NCBI RefSeq assembly: GCF_004005565.1
Contig: NZ_SADD01000001.1
Span: forward strand, 372,001 to 436,000
Origin: Lujinxingia sediminis
GTDB lineage: Bacteria; Myxococcota_A; Bradymonadia; Bradymonadales; Bradymonadaceae
DNA length: 64,000 bases
Reading direction: 5' to 3'
Shown: positions 53,349 to 62,345 of the stretch, in pieces
Numbering within the stretch: the first letter of the stretch is position 1
Layout: each line of letters starts with the position of its first letter
Made by a program: the position numbers and the translations under genes
Notes under the pieces: model-generated
The model's database searches: none
What the model was told of the DNA's origin: nothing
The model's input: only the letters and a program-made list of their open reading frames with translations

Positions 53349-55061
53349 TTAAAAACGCGCGCGCAACGAGCCTGCGCCGGCCTTCAGCGCGATCACAGGC
53401 GTCAACGCCGCGACCACAATGCCCAGCGCGGCAAAGGCCCATAGCCCGGAGCTGATCGTTCCGAATCGCTCAGGCTGGGTGAGCGCCAGGGAGGGATAGA
53501 ACCACATCCCCAGCAGCATCAAGGTCAAAAAGATGCACGAGATCATAAAGATCACCGCCCCGAAGCTCGACGCGATCTTGGCGGCGTTGGGGTTATGAAA
53601 TTGCGGATAGAGCGCGCCCATCCCTACTGCCACCGCTGCACAGACCGCGGTGATCACCAGGATCTGAATGCCGCTCAACAGGCAGGTCAACAGCGGCGTG
53701 CCCACCAGGAGGTTCGATGACCAGATCAAGAGCTGACCGATGATGACAATCGGCGCCAGACTCCCGAGCCACTTGCCCACCAGAAAACGCTCCAGCGAGA
53801 TCGGTGCCTGCAAGATCAGCCAGAAGCTGCGCCCCTCAACACTGACCGCCGGAAAGAGAAAACGCCCGCAGAGCGTCACCGTCACAAAGCTGCACGCGGC
53901 AAGGTTGAAGAAGGAAAGTCCCACATCGCCCAAAAGCGCTTCATTGGCGGCGATCTCAAAGTACTTAAAGTTCACCAGATAGATGACGATGATCGCCACC
54001 ACGATCAAAAGCTGCGACCACTGGCTGGCATCCCGCATAAAGACGGCCTGGTCTTTATGAATCAACGCCCTGAGCGACGAGAGGGGCTGCTCACCCAGCG
54101 CACGCAACTTCGCCATGCGCTCGTTATAATCGCCGCCAGCGCGCCGGGAGCGCTCCACCGCCCAGTTGCGCGCGATCGTCATCAGCCCGCCCCCGTGACG
54201 TCCCTCCTGGGTCTTGGTGTAGCCCCGAAAGTAGAGCGGGCGGTGCAGCCAGGCCGAGATGAAGTAGAGCGCCAGCGGTGTAAGCCCCAGAAAGGTCGCC
54301 GACCACATCCACTGGCCGCGCGTGTCGAAGAGTATCGGCGCGAGCATGTTGATCACCCAGTCGCTGGGTAAATACGAGGTCGTCGGTACCGAGAGCAGCC
54401 GCATCAGCTCCCCGATCGAGTCAAAACTCTCCGGGTTGAGCAGGCGTTCGGGTTGGACTGAGCGAATCACCACAAAGAGCGTCGCAAAACCCACCAATCC
54501 GAAGAAAAGCGCCGCATCGCGGGTGCGGTTGGCCGCAAGGATGTTGGTCACCAGCAGCGCCAGAATCGACGCCAGCCCGGTCGGGATCGCCACAAAGGGA
54601 ATCAGTACCAGCACCAGATAGGGGTAGAAGCTCCAATGGGCCCCCATCCCGTAGCCGATGGCCGAGAAGAGGGGCACCCCGAAGAGAATGATCACCCAGC
54701 TCGATTGCAGCATCGCCTCCAGAAAACGCGAGGTGAACATCGCGTCTTTAGGGATGGGCTGGGCCATCAAAAACTCGAGATCGTCGGCCAGATAAAAGGA
54801 GCTGAACGAGGTGACGATGTTGCTGAACACCAGAAGCCCGAAGAACACCAGCAGCGTGATCGCCAGCAGGCGCTGCACCAGGAGCTCGCCCACCGGCTCC
54901 AACATCAAGGACTGGGTGACGATGAAGTGGCCGGAGCGAAAGAGGGCCGCAGCAAAGAGCAGGCTTAAGACAGCAAAGAAGGGCCCGCGCAGCCGGCCCT
55001 CATCGGAGCGAAGCGTGCCGCGTACCATGCGCAATTTGATGCCGATAAGGTCGAGGATCAC
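53349..55061 (-). CDS. ABC exporter permease (ABC-2 type)
   Basis: This 570-residue membrane protein has two hydrophobic blocks of about six helices each (about residues 30-260 and 360-560) separated by a charged cytoplasmic region (RSRRAGGDYNERMAKLRAL). The layout matches the long ABC-2-like permeases seen next to DrrA-type ATPases. Substrate unknown. Its ATG overlaps the stop of the ATPase gene by 4 bp, so subunits are translated in step. Hydrophobic cores such as LLLVGVP and VVAIIVIYLVNF mark the helices. Confidence 0.88.
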   Translation of the reverse strand: MILDLIGIKLRMVRGTLRSDEGRLRGPFFAVLSLLFAAALFRSGHFIVTQSLMLEPVGELLVQRLLAITLLVFFGLLVFSNIVTSFSSFYLADDLEFLMAQPIPKDAMFTSRFLEAMLQSSWVIILFGVPLFSAIGYGMGAHWSFYPYLVLVLIPFVAIPTGLASILALLVTNILAANRTRDAALFFGLVGFATLFVVIRSVQPERLLNPESFDSIGELMRLLSVPTTSYLPSDWVINMLAPILFDTRGQWMWSATFLGLTPLALYFISAWLHRPLYFRGYTKTQEGRHGGGLMTIARNWAVERSRRAGGDYNERMAKLRALGEQPLSSLRALIHKDQAVFMRDASQWSQLLIVVAIIVIYLVNFKYFEIAANEALLGDVGLSFFNLAACSFVTVTLCGRFLFPAVSVEGRSFWLILQAPISLERFLVGKWLGSLAPIVIIGQLLIWSSNLLVGTPLLTCLLSGIQILVITAVCAAVAVGMGALYPQFHNPNAAKIASSFGAVIFMISCIFLTLMLLGMWFYPSLALTQPERFGTISSGLWAFAALGIVVAALTPVIALKAGAGSLRARF

Positions 55062-55903
55062 GGGCGCTCTCCCGGCTCATGGCCAAAGCGCTCGGCCACT
55101 GCCTGGTCACGCTCGGCCTGCGACTCTTCGGTAATACGCAGGAAAACCTGCTCGAGGTTGCCGTCGGTCTGCCCCGACTCCAGGCGAAGTTCGCCCAGGG
55201 AGCCGCGCGCGACGATACGCCCGTGGTTAATAATCACGATGCGGTCGCAGACCTCTTCGGCCACCTCCAGGGTATGGGTGGAGAGCAGGATCGACATCTT
55301 TTTATCGGCCACCAGCTCGCGAAAAAGACTCTTTATGAGGCGATGGCCGCGCGGGTCGAGCCCGACCATCGGCTCATCGACCACCAACACCGAAGGCTCC
55401 GGCAAGAGCGCGCCGCAGAACACCAGGCGCTGCTTCATGCCGTGCGAGAAGCTCTCAATGAGGCTGTCGGCCCACTCCTTGAGTCCGAAGAGGTTGAGCA
55501 GCTCGTCGATACGTGAGGCCACATGGTTGGCCTTCATGTTGTAGAGTCCGCCGATAAAACGCAGGTACTCCAGCGTGGTGAGCTTGTCGTAGACGTAGGG
55601 GCGGTCGGGGATAAAGCCGGTGACTCGCCGCGCGTCGACCGGTGCACAGCCCAGGTCATGGCCGTCGATGACTACCTCGCCGCGGTCCGGGGCGATGAGT
55701 CCCGTGATCATGCGCAACGTCGTGGTCTTGCCCGCACCGTTGGGCCCGAGAACTCCGAAGACCTCGCCACGGGGCACATCCAGATCGATATGATCAACGG
55801 CGGTAAAGTCGCCGTACTTTTTATGCAGTCCGCGTACTCGCACGATCATGTCGTCCGGCGAGCTCTCGGGCAGGGGCGATGGTGCCACGGGGTCGGTGCT
55901 CAT
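55058..55903 (-). CDS. ABC transporter ATP-binding protein
   Basis: The protein is 281 residues from ATG 55903; GTG 55930 is a possible start. Walker A is GPNGAGKTT (about 53-61), the signature is FSHGMKQ (about 152-158, a C-motif with Gly, an M in place of the usual Gly-Gln context), Walker B is VLVVDEP (about 172-178), and the H-loop is His 210 in STHTLE. Members with a final helix region such as EVAEEVCDRIVIINHGRIVARGSL are DrrA/NatA-like ATPases that drive two-gene exporters. It works with the permease just downstream. The first 18 residues are a short polar extension. Confidence 0.95.
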   Translation of the reverse strand: MSTDPVAPSPLPESSPDDMIVRVRGLHKKYGDFTAVDHIDLDVPRGEVFGVLGPNGAGKTTTLRMITGLIAPDRGEVVIDGHDLGCAPVDARRVTGFIPDRPYVYDKLTTLEYLRFIGGLYNMKANHVASRIDELLNLFGLKEWADSLIESFSHGMKQRLVFCGALLPEPSVLVVDEPMVGLDPRGHRLIKSLFRELVADKKMSILLSTHTLEVAEEVCDRIVIINHGRIVARGSLGELRLESGQTDGNLEQVFLRITEESQAERDQAVAERFGHEPGERP

Positions 55904-55957
55904 GATGATGGTCTCGCGAAAAAGTCGCACAAAGGATCATGTCAAAGGGGGACGAAC

Positions 55958-57514
55958 TCAGCCGCCGGACACTTGCGCCTGCTTAAAGAGGCCGAAGATG
56001 CGGGCGGTGTCGAGGTCAGGACTCAAGAAGATCTGCAGATGATCAGCGCCGAGCTCGCCGGCGCGAAGCGGGTCAAGCTCATAGCGGGTACCATCGTCGC
56101 GGATGGCTACCATCCAGACGCGCGGGCCCAGAAAGCCCTGGGTGCCGAAGTTGAACCCGTGGGCCATGCGCACCTTGTGTCCGGCGCTTCGTGCCGCCAG
56201 ATGCACTGCGGCCAGGCAATCCTGCGGCTGCATTGCCGGAAGTGCGTCGTCGGCCAACAACGCGCTCTGAAGTTCCTCAAGTGTGGGCGTGTTCTGTACC
56301 TCTTCACCCGGCTCGGGCCAGCGTAGTGAGCCCGTGCCGTCGCGCAGGGAACAAAGCTGCGCGAGCGCCTGGCGGTGCTGCTCCTGATCGTCGGAATCAA
56401 GGGCGCGGGCCATCGCCTCAATCGAGGCGGGAAGGTCTTCGGGGAGTGCCACCTCCGGCGCTTCGCTCCACGTCTCGCCAGGCCAATGCGGGTTCAAGGG
56501 CCCGACCTGGATGACGAGCTCCTTATCGGTCTCCAGCATCACCCGCTGGCGGGGCGACTCCAGGTGAAGCTCACTGCGCTCGTCGAGGCCCAGCAGACCC
56601 ACCTCACGCAGATCGAGCTCCGAGACCCGTTCCGCGCCGGTGAGCGCCTCGATCTGACCGCCGCCCAGGTAGCTGGCCATCGTGAGCAGATCGCCCGCAT
56701 CAATACCTTTCAGAAAGTCGGGGCGCTCCTTAGGAAGGGCCTCATACGCCTCTTCGGCACGCCGAAAGAAGCTCGTCGCCAGCGCCTCCGGCAGGCGGCT
56801 TCCGCGAATGCGGAAGGGAAAACCCTGTTGCACCACCTCGCCACGAGCGTCCACCAACACATCGAGGTACTGCGAGCCGATGGCCTGAACAAAACGATGC
56901 ACCTTAACCTCTTCGCCATAGTGGCGAATGGTCTCCTCCCCCACGTAGCGCAGCGAGAGGTCGGTCGGGGCCAGCGTCATCGGGTCGATAAAGTCCTGCT
57001 CGTAGGTCGCACCCGGCTCAAGTTCACCGCCGGCGAGCAGGCGCGGGATGGCGTGGCCCACAAGCTCCGGCGGCGTGGCCAGCGGGATCGTAAATTGTTC
57101 GTGCTCGCCATCGAGATAGAGCGTCACATCAAAGGCCTCGCCGTCGTACTGCGCCAGCGCGCGCAGGTGCATCCCGAAGGCTTCGACCTCCCCGGAAGCC
57201 GAGCGCAGGCGAAGTTCATCGTCGAGCGAGACTTTCGAGTCGAGGTGCACCCCCTGGAGTTGGCCCATGATCGCGAAGGTCGCGTACGCACTCGTCTCAA
57301 TAAGCCAGCCCTCGACCAGTCGCGTGCGCTCTTCGCGAATCACGCCCCGGTCGTCGTCCCCCTGCTGCAGTGTGATAAAGGTGACGCCTTCTTCCAGCGC
57401 GAAGACGCCGGACCCAATCGCCTGGGCGTCCCTGGAGGCACCCAGCGCAAAGACCGCCGAGGCCGCCAGCCAGCCGACGACAACCACGCCTCCGATGATG
57501 TCAAAGCTACGCAA
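55958..57514 (-). CDS. Membrane-anchored transglutaminase-like protein with incomplete active site
   Basis: The protein is 518 residues from TTG 57514, which follows GGAG by 7 bases; the longer frame to 57625 has no such site. One N-terminal transmembrane helix (IIGGVVVVGWLAASAVFALG) is followed by a beta-rich middle domain (about 30-370). The C-terminal about 100 residues resemble a transglutaminase-like core: QDCLAAVHLAARSAGHKVRMAHGFN keeps the Cys and later Arg, and RYELDP keeps the Asp. In the usual His-x-Trp position there is R-V-W, so the catalytic His appears replaced. Enzyme activity is doubtful. The gene is first in a probable operon with the exporter (54 bp to the ATPase gene). Confidence 0.75.
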   Translation of the reverse strand: MRSFDIIGGVVVVGWLAASAVFALGASRDAQAIGSGVFALEEGVTFITLQQGDDDRGVIREERTRLVEGWLIETSAYATFAIMGQLQGVHLDSKVSLDDELRLRSASGEVEAFGMHLRALAQYDGEAFDVTLYLDGEHEQFTIPLATPPELVGHAIPRLLAGGELEPGATYEQDFIDPMTLAPTDLSLRYVGEETIRHYGEEVKVHRFVQAIGSQYLDVLVDARGEVVQQGFPFRIRGSRLPEALATSFFRRAEEAYEALPKERPDFLKGIDAGDLLTMASYLGGGQIEALTGAERVSELDLREVGLLGLDERSELHLESPRQRVMLETDKELVIQVGPLNPHWPGETWSEAPEVALPEDLPASIEAMARALDSDDQEQHRQALAQLCSLRDGTGSLRWPEPGEEVQNTPTLEELQSALLADDALPAMQPQDCLAAVHLAARSAGHKVRMAHGFNFGTQGFLGPRVWMVAIRDDGTRYELDPLRAGELGADHLQIFLSPDLDTARIFGLFKQAQVSGG

Positions 57515-57716
57515 GACTGGACTCCAGGAGCGAGAAAAAAGGGGCCGGTACCAACGCCTTGGAGTGTAGACGATCACCCGAAGTGCGCCAACCGCGGCAC
57601 CCTCGTTGAACGTTCCGGGGGCCACCCTCGCACGGGGGGTTGATCCCGGGGGCTGTGCGGGGCATCATCGCCGTGGAGCCCCCTAAACTGCAGTCCCCGA
57701 CGCAAGGCCAGCACGC

Positions 57717-58202
57717 ATGTCGAAGAGCGACACGACCCACTTTCATTTTGATTTTGGCGGCATCACCCTGGAGCTTAGCGGCGAACGCGAGTTTGTAGAG
57801 AAGATGTACAAGCAGGTCATGCGCGACGTGGCCGAGGCTCGAAGCGGCGCGCATAATCCCCCCCGCGCCTCCAAGGCAGGGAAGGGGGGCGGGCAGGCGG
57901 TTCCCGTCAAACGCCGCTCGGTCTGGGTGCATCGCTGCAGCGACTTGATGCGCAAGATCTACATGGCGACGCCCGCCGATGTCAGCGCTTCGATCCTGGG
58001 GAGGGCGATCGACTCTGAGCCCGTCGGCGTGATCTACATCGACAAAGGGGCCTTCAAGGGCATCTTCCCCGAGATGGACGGCGGTCAGACGATGTGGGCC
58101 GAGTTCACCGCCGCCGGCAAAGCCAAACTCGCCGAGGCCACTCGCCCGGCGATTCAGGCGCTCTCTCCCGACGTGCTCAAGAAGTCGTCCGGCCAGCCCT
58201 GA
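57717..58202 (+). CDS. Hypothetical protein
   Basis: This 161-residue protein has no signal or membrane segment. The N-terminus is DTTHFHFDFGGITLELSGER, followed by a helix (EFVEKMYKQVMRDVAEARSG), a Gly/Lys linker and a C-terminal domain with RSVWVHRCSDLMRKIYMAT and a strand pair VGVIYIDKGAFKG. The upstream sequence has only a weak ribosome binding site. I recognise no family. It stands alone, divergent from the transglutaminase-like gene and convergent with tatD (27 bp between stops). Confidence 0.6.
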   Translation: MSKSDTTHFHFDFGGITLELSGEREFVEKMYKQVMRDVAEARSGAHNPPRASKAGKGGGQAVPVKRRSVWVHRCSDLMRKIYMATPADVSASILGRAIDSEPVGVIYIDKGAFKGIFPEMDGGQTMWAEFTAAGKAKLAEATRPAIQALSPDVLKKSSGQP

Positions 58203-58229
58203 TCGCCGCCCGGGCGGTCCATCTCAGGC

Positions 58230-59018
58230 TCAGTCCGCCGGCCAGTTGTAGACGCGACAGGCGTTCTCGAAGGTAGCCTCGGCCAGCTCGTCGAGGGCGA
58301 TTCCACGCGCCCGGGCAATCACCTCGGCGGTGTGACGCACATACCCCGGCTGGTTGCTCTTTCCGCGATAAGGCACCGGTGCCAGGTAGGGCGAGTCCGT
58401 CTCAATCAGAAGGCGATCCAGGGGGACGCGGGTGGCCACATCGAGCAGGTTTCGCGCGCTCTTAAAGGTCACAATCCCCGAGAAGGAGACGTAGAAGTCG
58501 CGCTCAAGCACCTCGTCGGCCATCTTCTGTGAGCCGGTAAAACAGTGCAGGATGCCACCGGTGGTGTGGGTTTCGCGCAAGAGGCGCACGGTGTCTTCTT
58601 CGGCATCGCGGCTGTGAATGATGATGGGCTTTTCAACCTCGTTGGCCAGCTCCAGAAAGCGTCGAAAGACGTCGATCTGCACCTGGCGCGGGGCCTTGTC
58701 GTAATAATAATCCAGCCCGCTCTCACCGATGGCGACGACCTCGGGAAGGCGCGAAAATTCGGTGACGATGGTCTCAAAGACCTCGTCGGTGCACATCGCC
58801 GCATCGTGGGGGTGAATGCCGGCGGTGCAGCGAATGAAGTCGTAGCGGCGCGCGATCTCCAGCGCTCGGAAGTTCGAGCCGAGCCCGCGGCTCGCCCCGA
58901 TGGAGACGACCCGCTGAAGACCCAACTCGCGGCCGGAAGCCAGCACCTCGTCGAGGTTCTCGAAAATCGCCGGGAAGTCCAGGTGGGCGTGGGTATCGAA
59001 AAGTCTGGGCGTCGTCAT
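58230..59018 (-). CDS. tatD: TatD-family metal-dependent DNase
   Basis: This 262-residue TIM-barrel hydrolase carries the family metal-site motifs: FDTHAHLDF (about 7-15), GESGLDYYYD (about 96-105), HSRDAEEDT (His about 134), HCFTGS (His about 157) and ETDSPYLAP (about 206-214). TatD proteins have 3'-5' exonuclease activity on DNA and RNA and are also proposed to act in protein quality control. It lies 19 bp downstream of the HEAT-repeat gene, at the end of the holB-ricT-metG group, a common gene order in bacteria. Confidence 0.95.
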   Translation of the reverse strand: MTTPRLFDTHAHLDFPAIFENLDEVLASGRELGLQRVVSIGASRGLGSNFRALEIARRYDFIRCTAGIHPHDAAMCTDEVFETIVTEFSRLPEVVAIGESGLDYYYDKAPRQVQIDVFRRFLELANEVEKPIIIHSRDAEEDTVRLLRETHTTGGILHCFTGSQKMADEVLERDFYVSFSGIVTFKSARNLLDVATRVPLDRLLIETDSPYLAPVPYRGKSNQPGYVRHTAEVIARARGIALDELAEATFENACRVYNWPAD

Positions 59019-59037
59019 GTGAGTCTCTCAAAAGAGT

Positions 59038-60225
59038 TCAGGGGGCACCGTCGACGTCCGCATCCGCTCGTGCGTCTCGAGGTGCGATGGGTTCGGGAGA
59101 GCGCCCGAGCGCAAGCCCGGCGCGCGCAAGTTCGCGAAGTTCGGGATCGGCATGGCTCTGCGCGATCGTGCGTAGCGTGTCGGTGGCGGCCTCACCACCG
59201 AAGTCGGCCAGGGCTAAAAGGGCGGTGTCGGCGTGATAATCCGAGGAGTGCGCAAGCTCGATCAACAGGTCGAGGTGTTCGTCGAGCTGCTTCACGCCTA
59301 CCAGGCGAAGCGCATAGCCTCGTACGTCGTTGCGGCGCGCATGGAGGGATGCCGCAAGATGCTCGTCGCCACGTGCATCACCGAGTTCCATCAGGGCGGT
59401 AGCTGCGTCGAGTTTGAGCAGTGGATGAGCAAACCAGCGCGAGATCACCGCATGCAGGGCGTCGCGGGCGGCCTGGCCGTCCAGCATGGCCAGCGCGCGG
59501 GAGGCCTGGGCTACCCAGGCCTCCTCGCGAAGCATGGCGGTGAGTTCGTCGACTACCGCGCTCCGGCTGCGCTCCGGCAGCGATTCGGGGCTGAGGTCGC
59601 TGGCATCAACCAGCTCGGCGACGGCGACCGCCAGTGCTTTTCGCGCCGCGCCATGCGCCCCTTGCCAGCTCTGCAGCAACGCCGGCAACATCTCGGAGCG
59701 CCTCAACTCCACGGCAATCTGCGCGGCGCTGGCAGCGAGCTCGGCGTCTGGATCGGAGAGCAGGACTTCGAGCTTACTGGCGATCGCCGGGTGCTGCGGG
59801 GAGACCCGGTAGAGGGTCAACAGCGCCTGAAAACGCACGTCGGCGCGCCTGTCACCAAGCAGCTCCGCGGCCACCTCCGAGCTCCGATCGACCTGAGGGG
59901 CAAATCGCAGCGCAGCGAGCGCGGCCACCGCCGCCCGAGAGCTCTGCCAGTCCAGCGCATCGGCCCCAGGTGCCAGCGAAACAAGGTGTGGGGAGGGAGG
60001 TGCCTGACCCCGGGCGAGGCACACGAGCACCTCCACGACCTCGTCGCTCATCAGCAAACCCAGCCCGCGCGCCGCATCCTGGCGCACCGGCGGGTAGGGA
60101 TCATCCAGGCAGACCAGCAAGAGCGCGCGCCGCTCGGCCGGCGAGCCCTGCTCCTGCTCCAGAATCCGCAGAAGCTCGCGATGGCGAGCCTCCGAGTTGG
60201 CGATATAGGCCAGTGTGGGCGTCAA
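59038..60225 (-). CDS. HEAT-repeat protein
   Basis: This 395-residue soluble protein consists of about nine to ten HEAT-like helix pairs. Examples are DPYPPVRQDAARGLGLLMS, DRRADVRFQALLTLYRVSP, HPLLKLDAATALMELGDARG and DPELRELARAGLALGRSPE. No signal peptide is present, so it is cytoplasmic, probably a protein-binding scaffold. No enzyme motif is seen. The position between metG and tatD (30 bp and 19 bp gaps) indicates one transcript with housekeeping genes, an unusual insertion in that order. Confidence 0.85.
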   Translation of the reverse strand: MTPTLAYIANSEARHRELLRILEQEQGSPAERRALLLVCLDDPYPPVRQDAARGLGLLMSDEVVEVLVCLARGQAPPSPHLVSLAPGADALDWQSSRAAVAALAALRFAPQVDRSSEVAAELLGDRRADVRFQALLTLYRVSPQHPAIASKLEVLLSDPDAELAASAAQIAVELRRSEMLPALLQSWQGAHGAARKALAVAVAELVDASDLSPESLPERSRSAVVDELTAMLREEAWVAQASRALAMLDGQAARDALHAVISRWFAHPLLKLDAATALMELGDARGDEHLAASLHARRNDVRGYALRLVGVKQLDEHLDLLIELAHSSDYHADTALLALADFGGEAATDTLRTIAQSHADPELRELARAGLALGRSPEPIAPRDARADADVDGAP

Positions 60226-60255
60226 AGCGCCTCCCTTTGCAGCGTGAGACGCGCC

Positions 60256-62232
60256 TTAGCTGATGCGCGTGCCCACCTCAACGCGCTCGTCGTAACGCGC
60301 CAGCGCCAGTTTGCCGTCGGTGGTCTTCGCCGCCAGGATCATCGCCTCACTCTTGATGCCAAAAAGTTTGGCGGGTTTGAGGTTGGTGACCATCGCCACA
60401 CGCAGCCCCACAAGCTCCTCGGGCGCAAACGCTTTGGCGATGCCCGCCACGATTGTGCGCGGCGCTTCTTCGCCGACGTTGGCGCTGAGCTTGAGCAACT
60501 TATCGGCACCCTCGACTTTCTCCGCTGTGAGGACCTCGCCGACGCGAATCTCCACTTTGGTGAAGTCGCCAAACTCAATGAGCCCGGTGCTTTCGCTGTC
60601 GTCGCTTTTCTTACTCTTTTCCACCTTCTTCTCGTCTTTTTTGGCCTTTTTAGCCGGTTTTTGATCCTGCGGGGCGCTTTTCTCGCCGGCGTCGTCCTCT
60701 TCGACCGGGGCTTCGAGCTTGCTGAAGAGCACTCCCGGAGCTTCCAGCGGGGTGCCAGCCGGGAGGTTGGCCCAGGTCTTAAGCGTCTCGAAGCTCAGGT
60801 GCGCCTCGGTGGTCTGACCAAAGCCAGCCAGAATTTTGCGCGAGGCGTCCGGGGTGAAGGGCGCGGCCAGAAGCGCGATCCAGCGGATCGACTCCAGCGC
60901 GTTGTAGAGCGTCTGCTCCAGACGCTCGGTTTTGCCCTCTTTGTTCAGCGCCCAGGGCTGGGTGCGTTGGATGTAGTTGTTGACCTCGCTGGAGAAGGCC
61001 ATCAGGTGCTCAAGTGCGCGGTGCAACTCGCGATCCCCAAACGCTTTGTCGATGGCGTCGCGTGCGGCAAAGGCCGCATCCCGAAGCGCGATATCCTCCG
61101 ACTCGGTGAGCTCGCGCGGCGCGGGAATGCTGCCGCCGATGAACTTGCCGGCCATCGCAAAGGTGCGGTTGACGAGGTTGCCGATGTTGTCGGCCAGCTC
61201 GGCATTGTTGCGCTCGACCACGCGCGTGTCGCTGAAGTTCCCGTCGTTGCCGATCGGGATCTCGCGCAGGAGGTAATAACGCAGCACATCGAGGTCGTAG
61301 CGCTCGGCCAGCTCGAAGGCGTCGATGACGTTACCCAGGCTCTTGCTCATCTTGATGCCGTCGTTGGTCCACCAGCCGTGGGCCACGATCTGTTTTGGCA
61401 GCGGAAGGCCCGCGCTCATCAAGAAGGCCGGCCAGTACACCGCGTGGAAACGCAGGATGTCTTTGCCGATGAAGTGAATGTCGGCCGGCCAGAAGGTCTC
61501 AAAACGCTCGGGGTCATCAAAGGCACCCACCGCGGTGATGTAGTTGGTCAGCGCGTCGACCCAGACGTAGAGCACATGCTCGGGGTGCTCCGGCATGGGG
61601 ATGCCCCAGGAGAAGGTCGTGCGGCTGATCGAAAGATCGCGAAGACCGCCCTCGACGAAGGACGCCACCTCATTGCGGCGCCCCGAAGGGGTAATGGCGT
61701 CGGGGTTGCTGCGGTACCAGTCGAGCAGCGGTTCTGCGTACTTGCTCAATTTAAAGAAGTAGCTCTCTTCTTCGACCCACTCCACGGACGCTCCGGTGGC
61801 GGTCGCTTTGCCATCGGCGATCTCGGACTCGTCGTAGTAGGCCTCGTCGGCCGCGGCGTACCAGCCCTCGTATTTGTCGAGGTAGATATCGCCGGAGGCT
61901 TTCATGCGCGCGACCATCTCGGCGACCGTCTTCTTGTGATCGGCGTCGGTGGTGCGGATGAAGCGGTCGTGGGTGAGGCGGAGCTGCTCAAAGAGCTCGC
62001 GAAAGCGTGCGGAGTTCTCATCGACCATCTGCTGGGGGCTGATGCCCCGATCTTCGGCGGCGCGCTGGATCTTGAGCCCGTGCTCGTCGGTACCGGTCAG
62101 AAAGAAGACCTCATCGCCTTTCTGGCGGCGGTAGCGGGCGAAGGCGTCGGCGATGATCGTGGTGTAGGCGTGCCCGATGTGCGGCGCGCCGTTGACGTAA
62201 TAGATGGGCGTGGTCAGATAGAAGTTCGACAT
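60256..62232 (-). CDS. metG: Methionyl-tRNA synthetase
   Basis: The 658-residue enzyme charges methionine onto initiator and elongator tRNA-Met. The HIGH signature is at residues 18-21 (APHIGHAY) and KMSKS at 294-298. A Lys-rich linker (about 515-545) leads to a C-terminal tRNA-binding EMAPII/Trbp111-like domain (VEIRVGEVLTAEKVEGADKLLKL) that dimerises in some bacterial forms. In the connective peptide the two zinc-binding Cys pairs are missing: YEGWYAAADEAYYDESE replaces the usual C-x-x-C, as in alphaproteobacterial and mitochondrial enzymes. It sits in the operon holB-ricT-metG, 113 bp after ricT. Confidence 0.98.
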   Translation of the reverse strand: MSNFYLTTPIYYVNGAPHIGHAYTTIIADAFARYRRQKGDEVFFLTGTDEHGLKIQRAAEDRGISPQQMVDENSARFRELFEQLRLTHDRFIRTTDADHKKTVAEMVARMKASGDIYLDKYEGWYAAADEAYYDESEIADGKATATGASVEWVEEESYFFKLSKYAEPLLDWYRSNPDAITPSGRRNEVASFVEGGLRDLSISRTTFSWGIPMPEHPEHVLYVWVDALTNYITAVGAFDDPERFETFWPADIHFIGKDILRFHAVYWPAFLMSAGLPLPKQIVAHGWWTNDGIKMSKSLGNVIDAFELAERYDLDVLRYYLLREIPIGNDGNFSDTRVVERNNAELADNIGNLVNRTFAMAGKFIGGSIPAPRELTESEDIALRDAAFAARDAIDKAFGDRELHRALEHLMAFSSEVNNYIQRTQPWALNKEGKTERLEQTLYNALESIRWIALLAAPFTPDASRKILAGFGQTTEAHLSFETLKTWANLPAGTPLEAPGVLFSKLEAPVEEDDAGEKSAPQDQKPAKKAKKDEKKVEKSKKSDDSESTGLIEFGDFTKVEIRVGEVLTAEKVEGADKLLKLSANVGEEAPRTIVAGIAKAFAPEELVGLRVAMVTNLKPAKLFGIKSEAMILAAKTTDGKLALARYDERVEVGTRIS

Positions 62233-62345
62233 AAGAGAAGTCTCAACGCAGTTGGGAAGCCATCAGCTTAACGTGTGCCACGCGCTCGTCAGTGGCGCGT
62301 GGCTGCAGGGCAGGGTGAACCAGAAGTTGGCGTCGCTGGCAAGGC

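Noticed and set aside
56375-57643. A 422-codon plus-strand frame opposite the transglutaminase-like gene
   Set aside because: Antisense to a gene with a start site, membrane helix and recognisable domain; composition is typical of a shadow frame.
59233-62271. A 1012-codon plus-strand open frame across the HEAT and metG genes
   Set aside because: It lies antisense to two clearly conserved genes. Long open antisense frames are expected at high GC, and the translated product has no recognisable domain.
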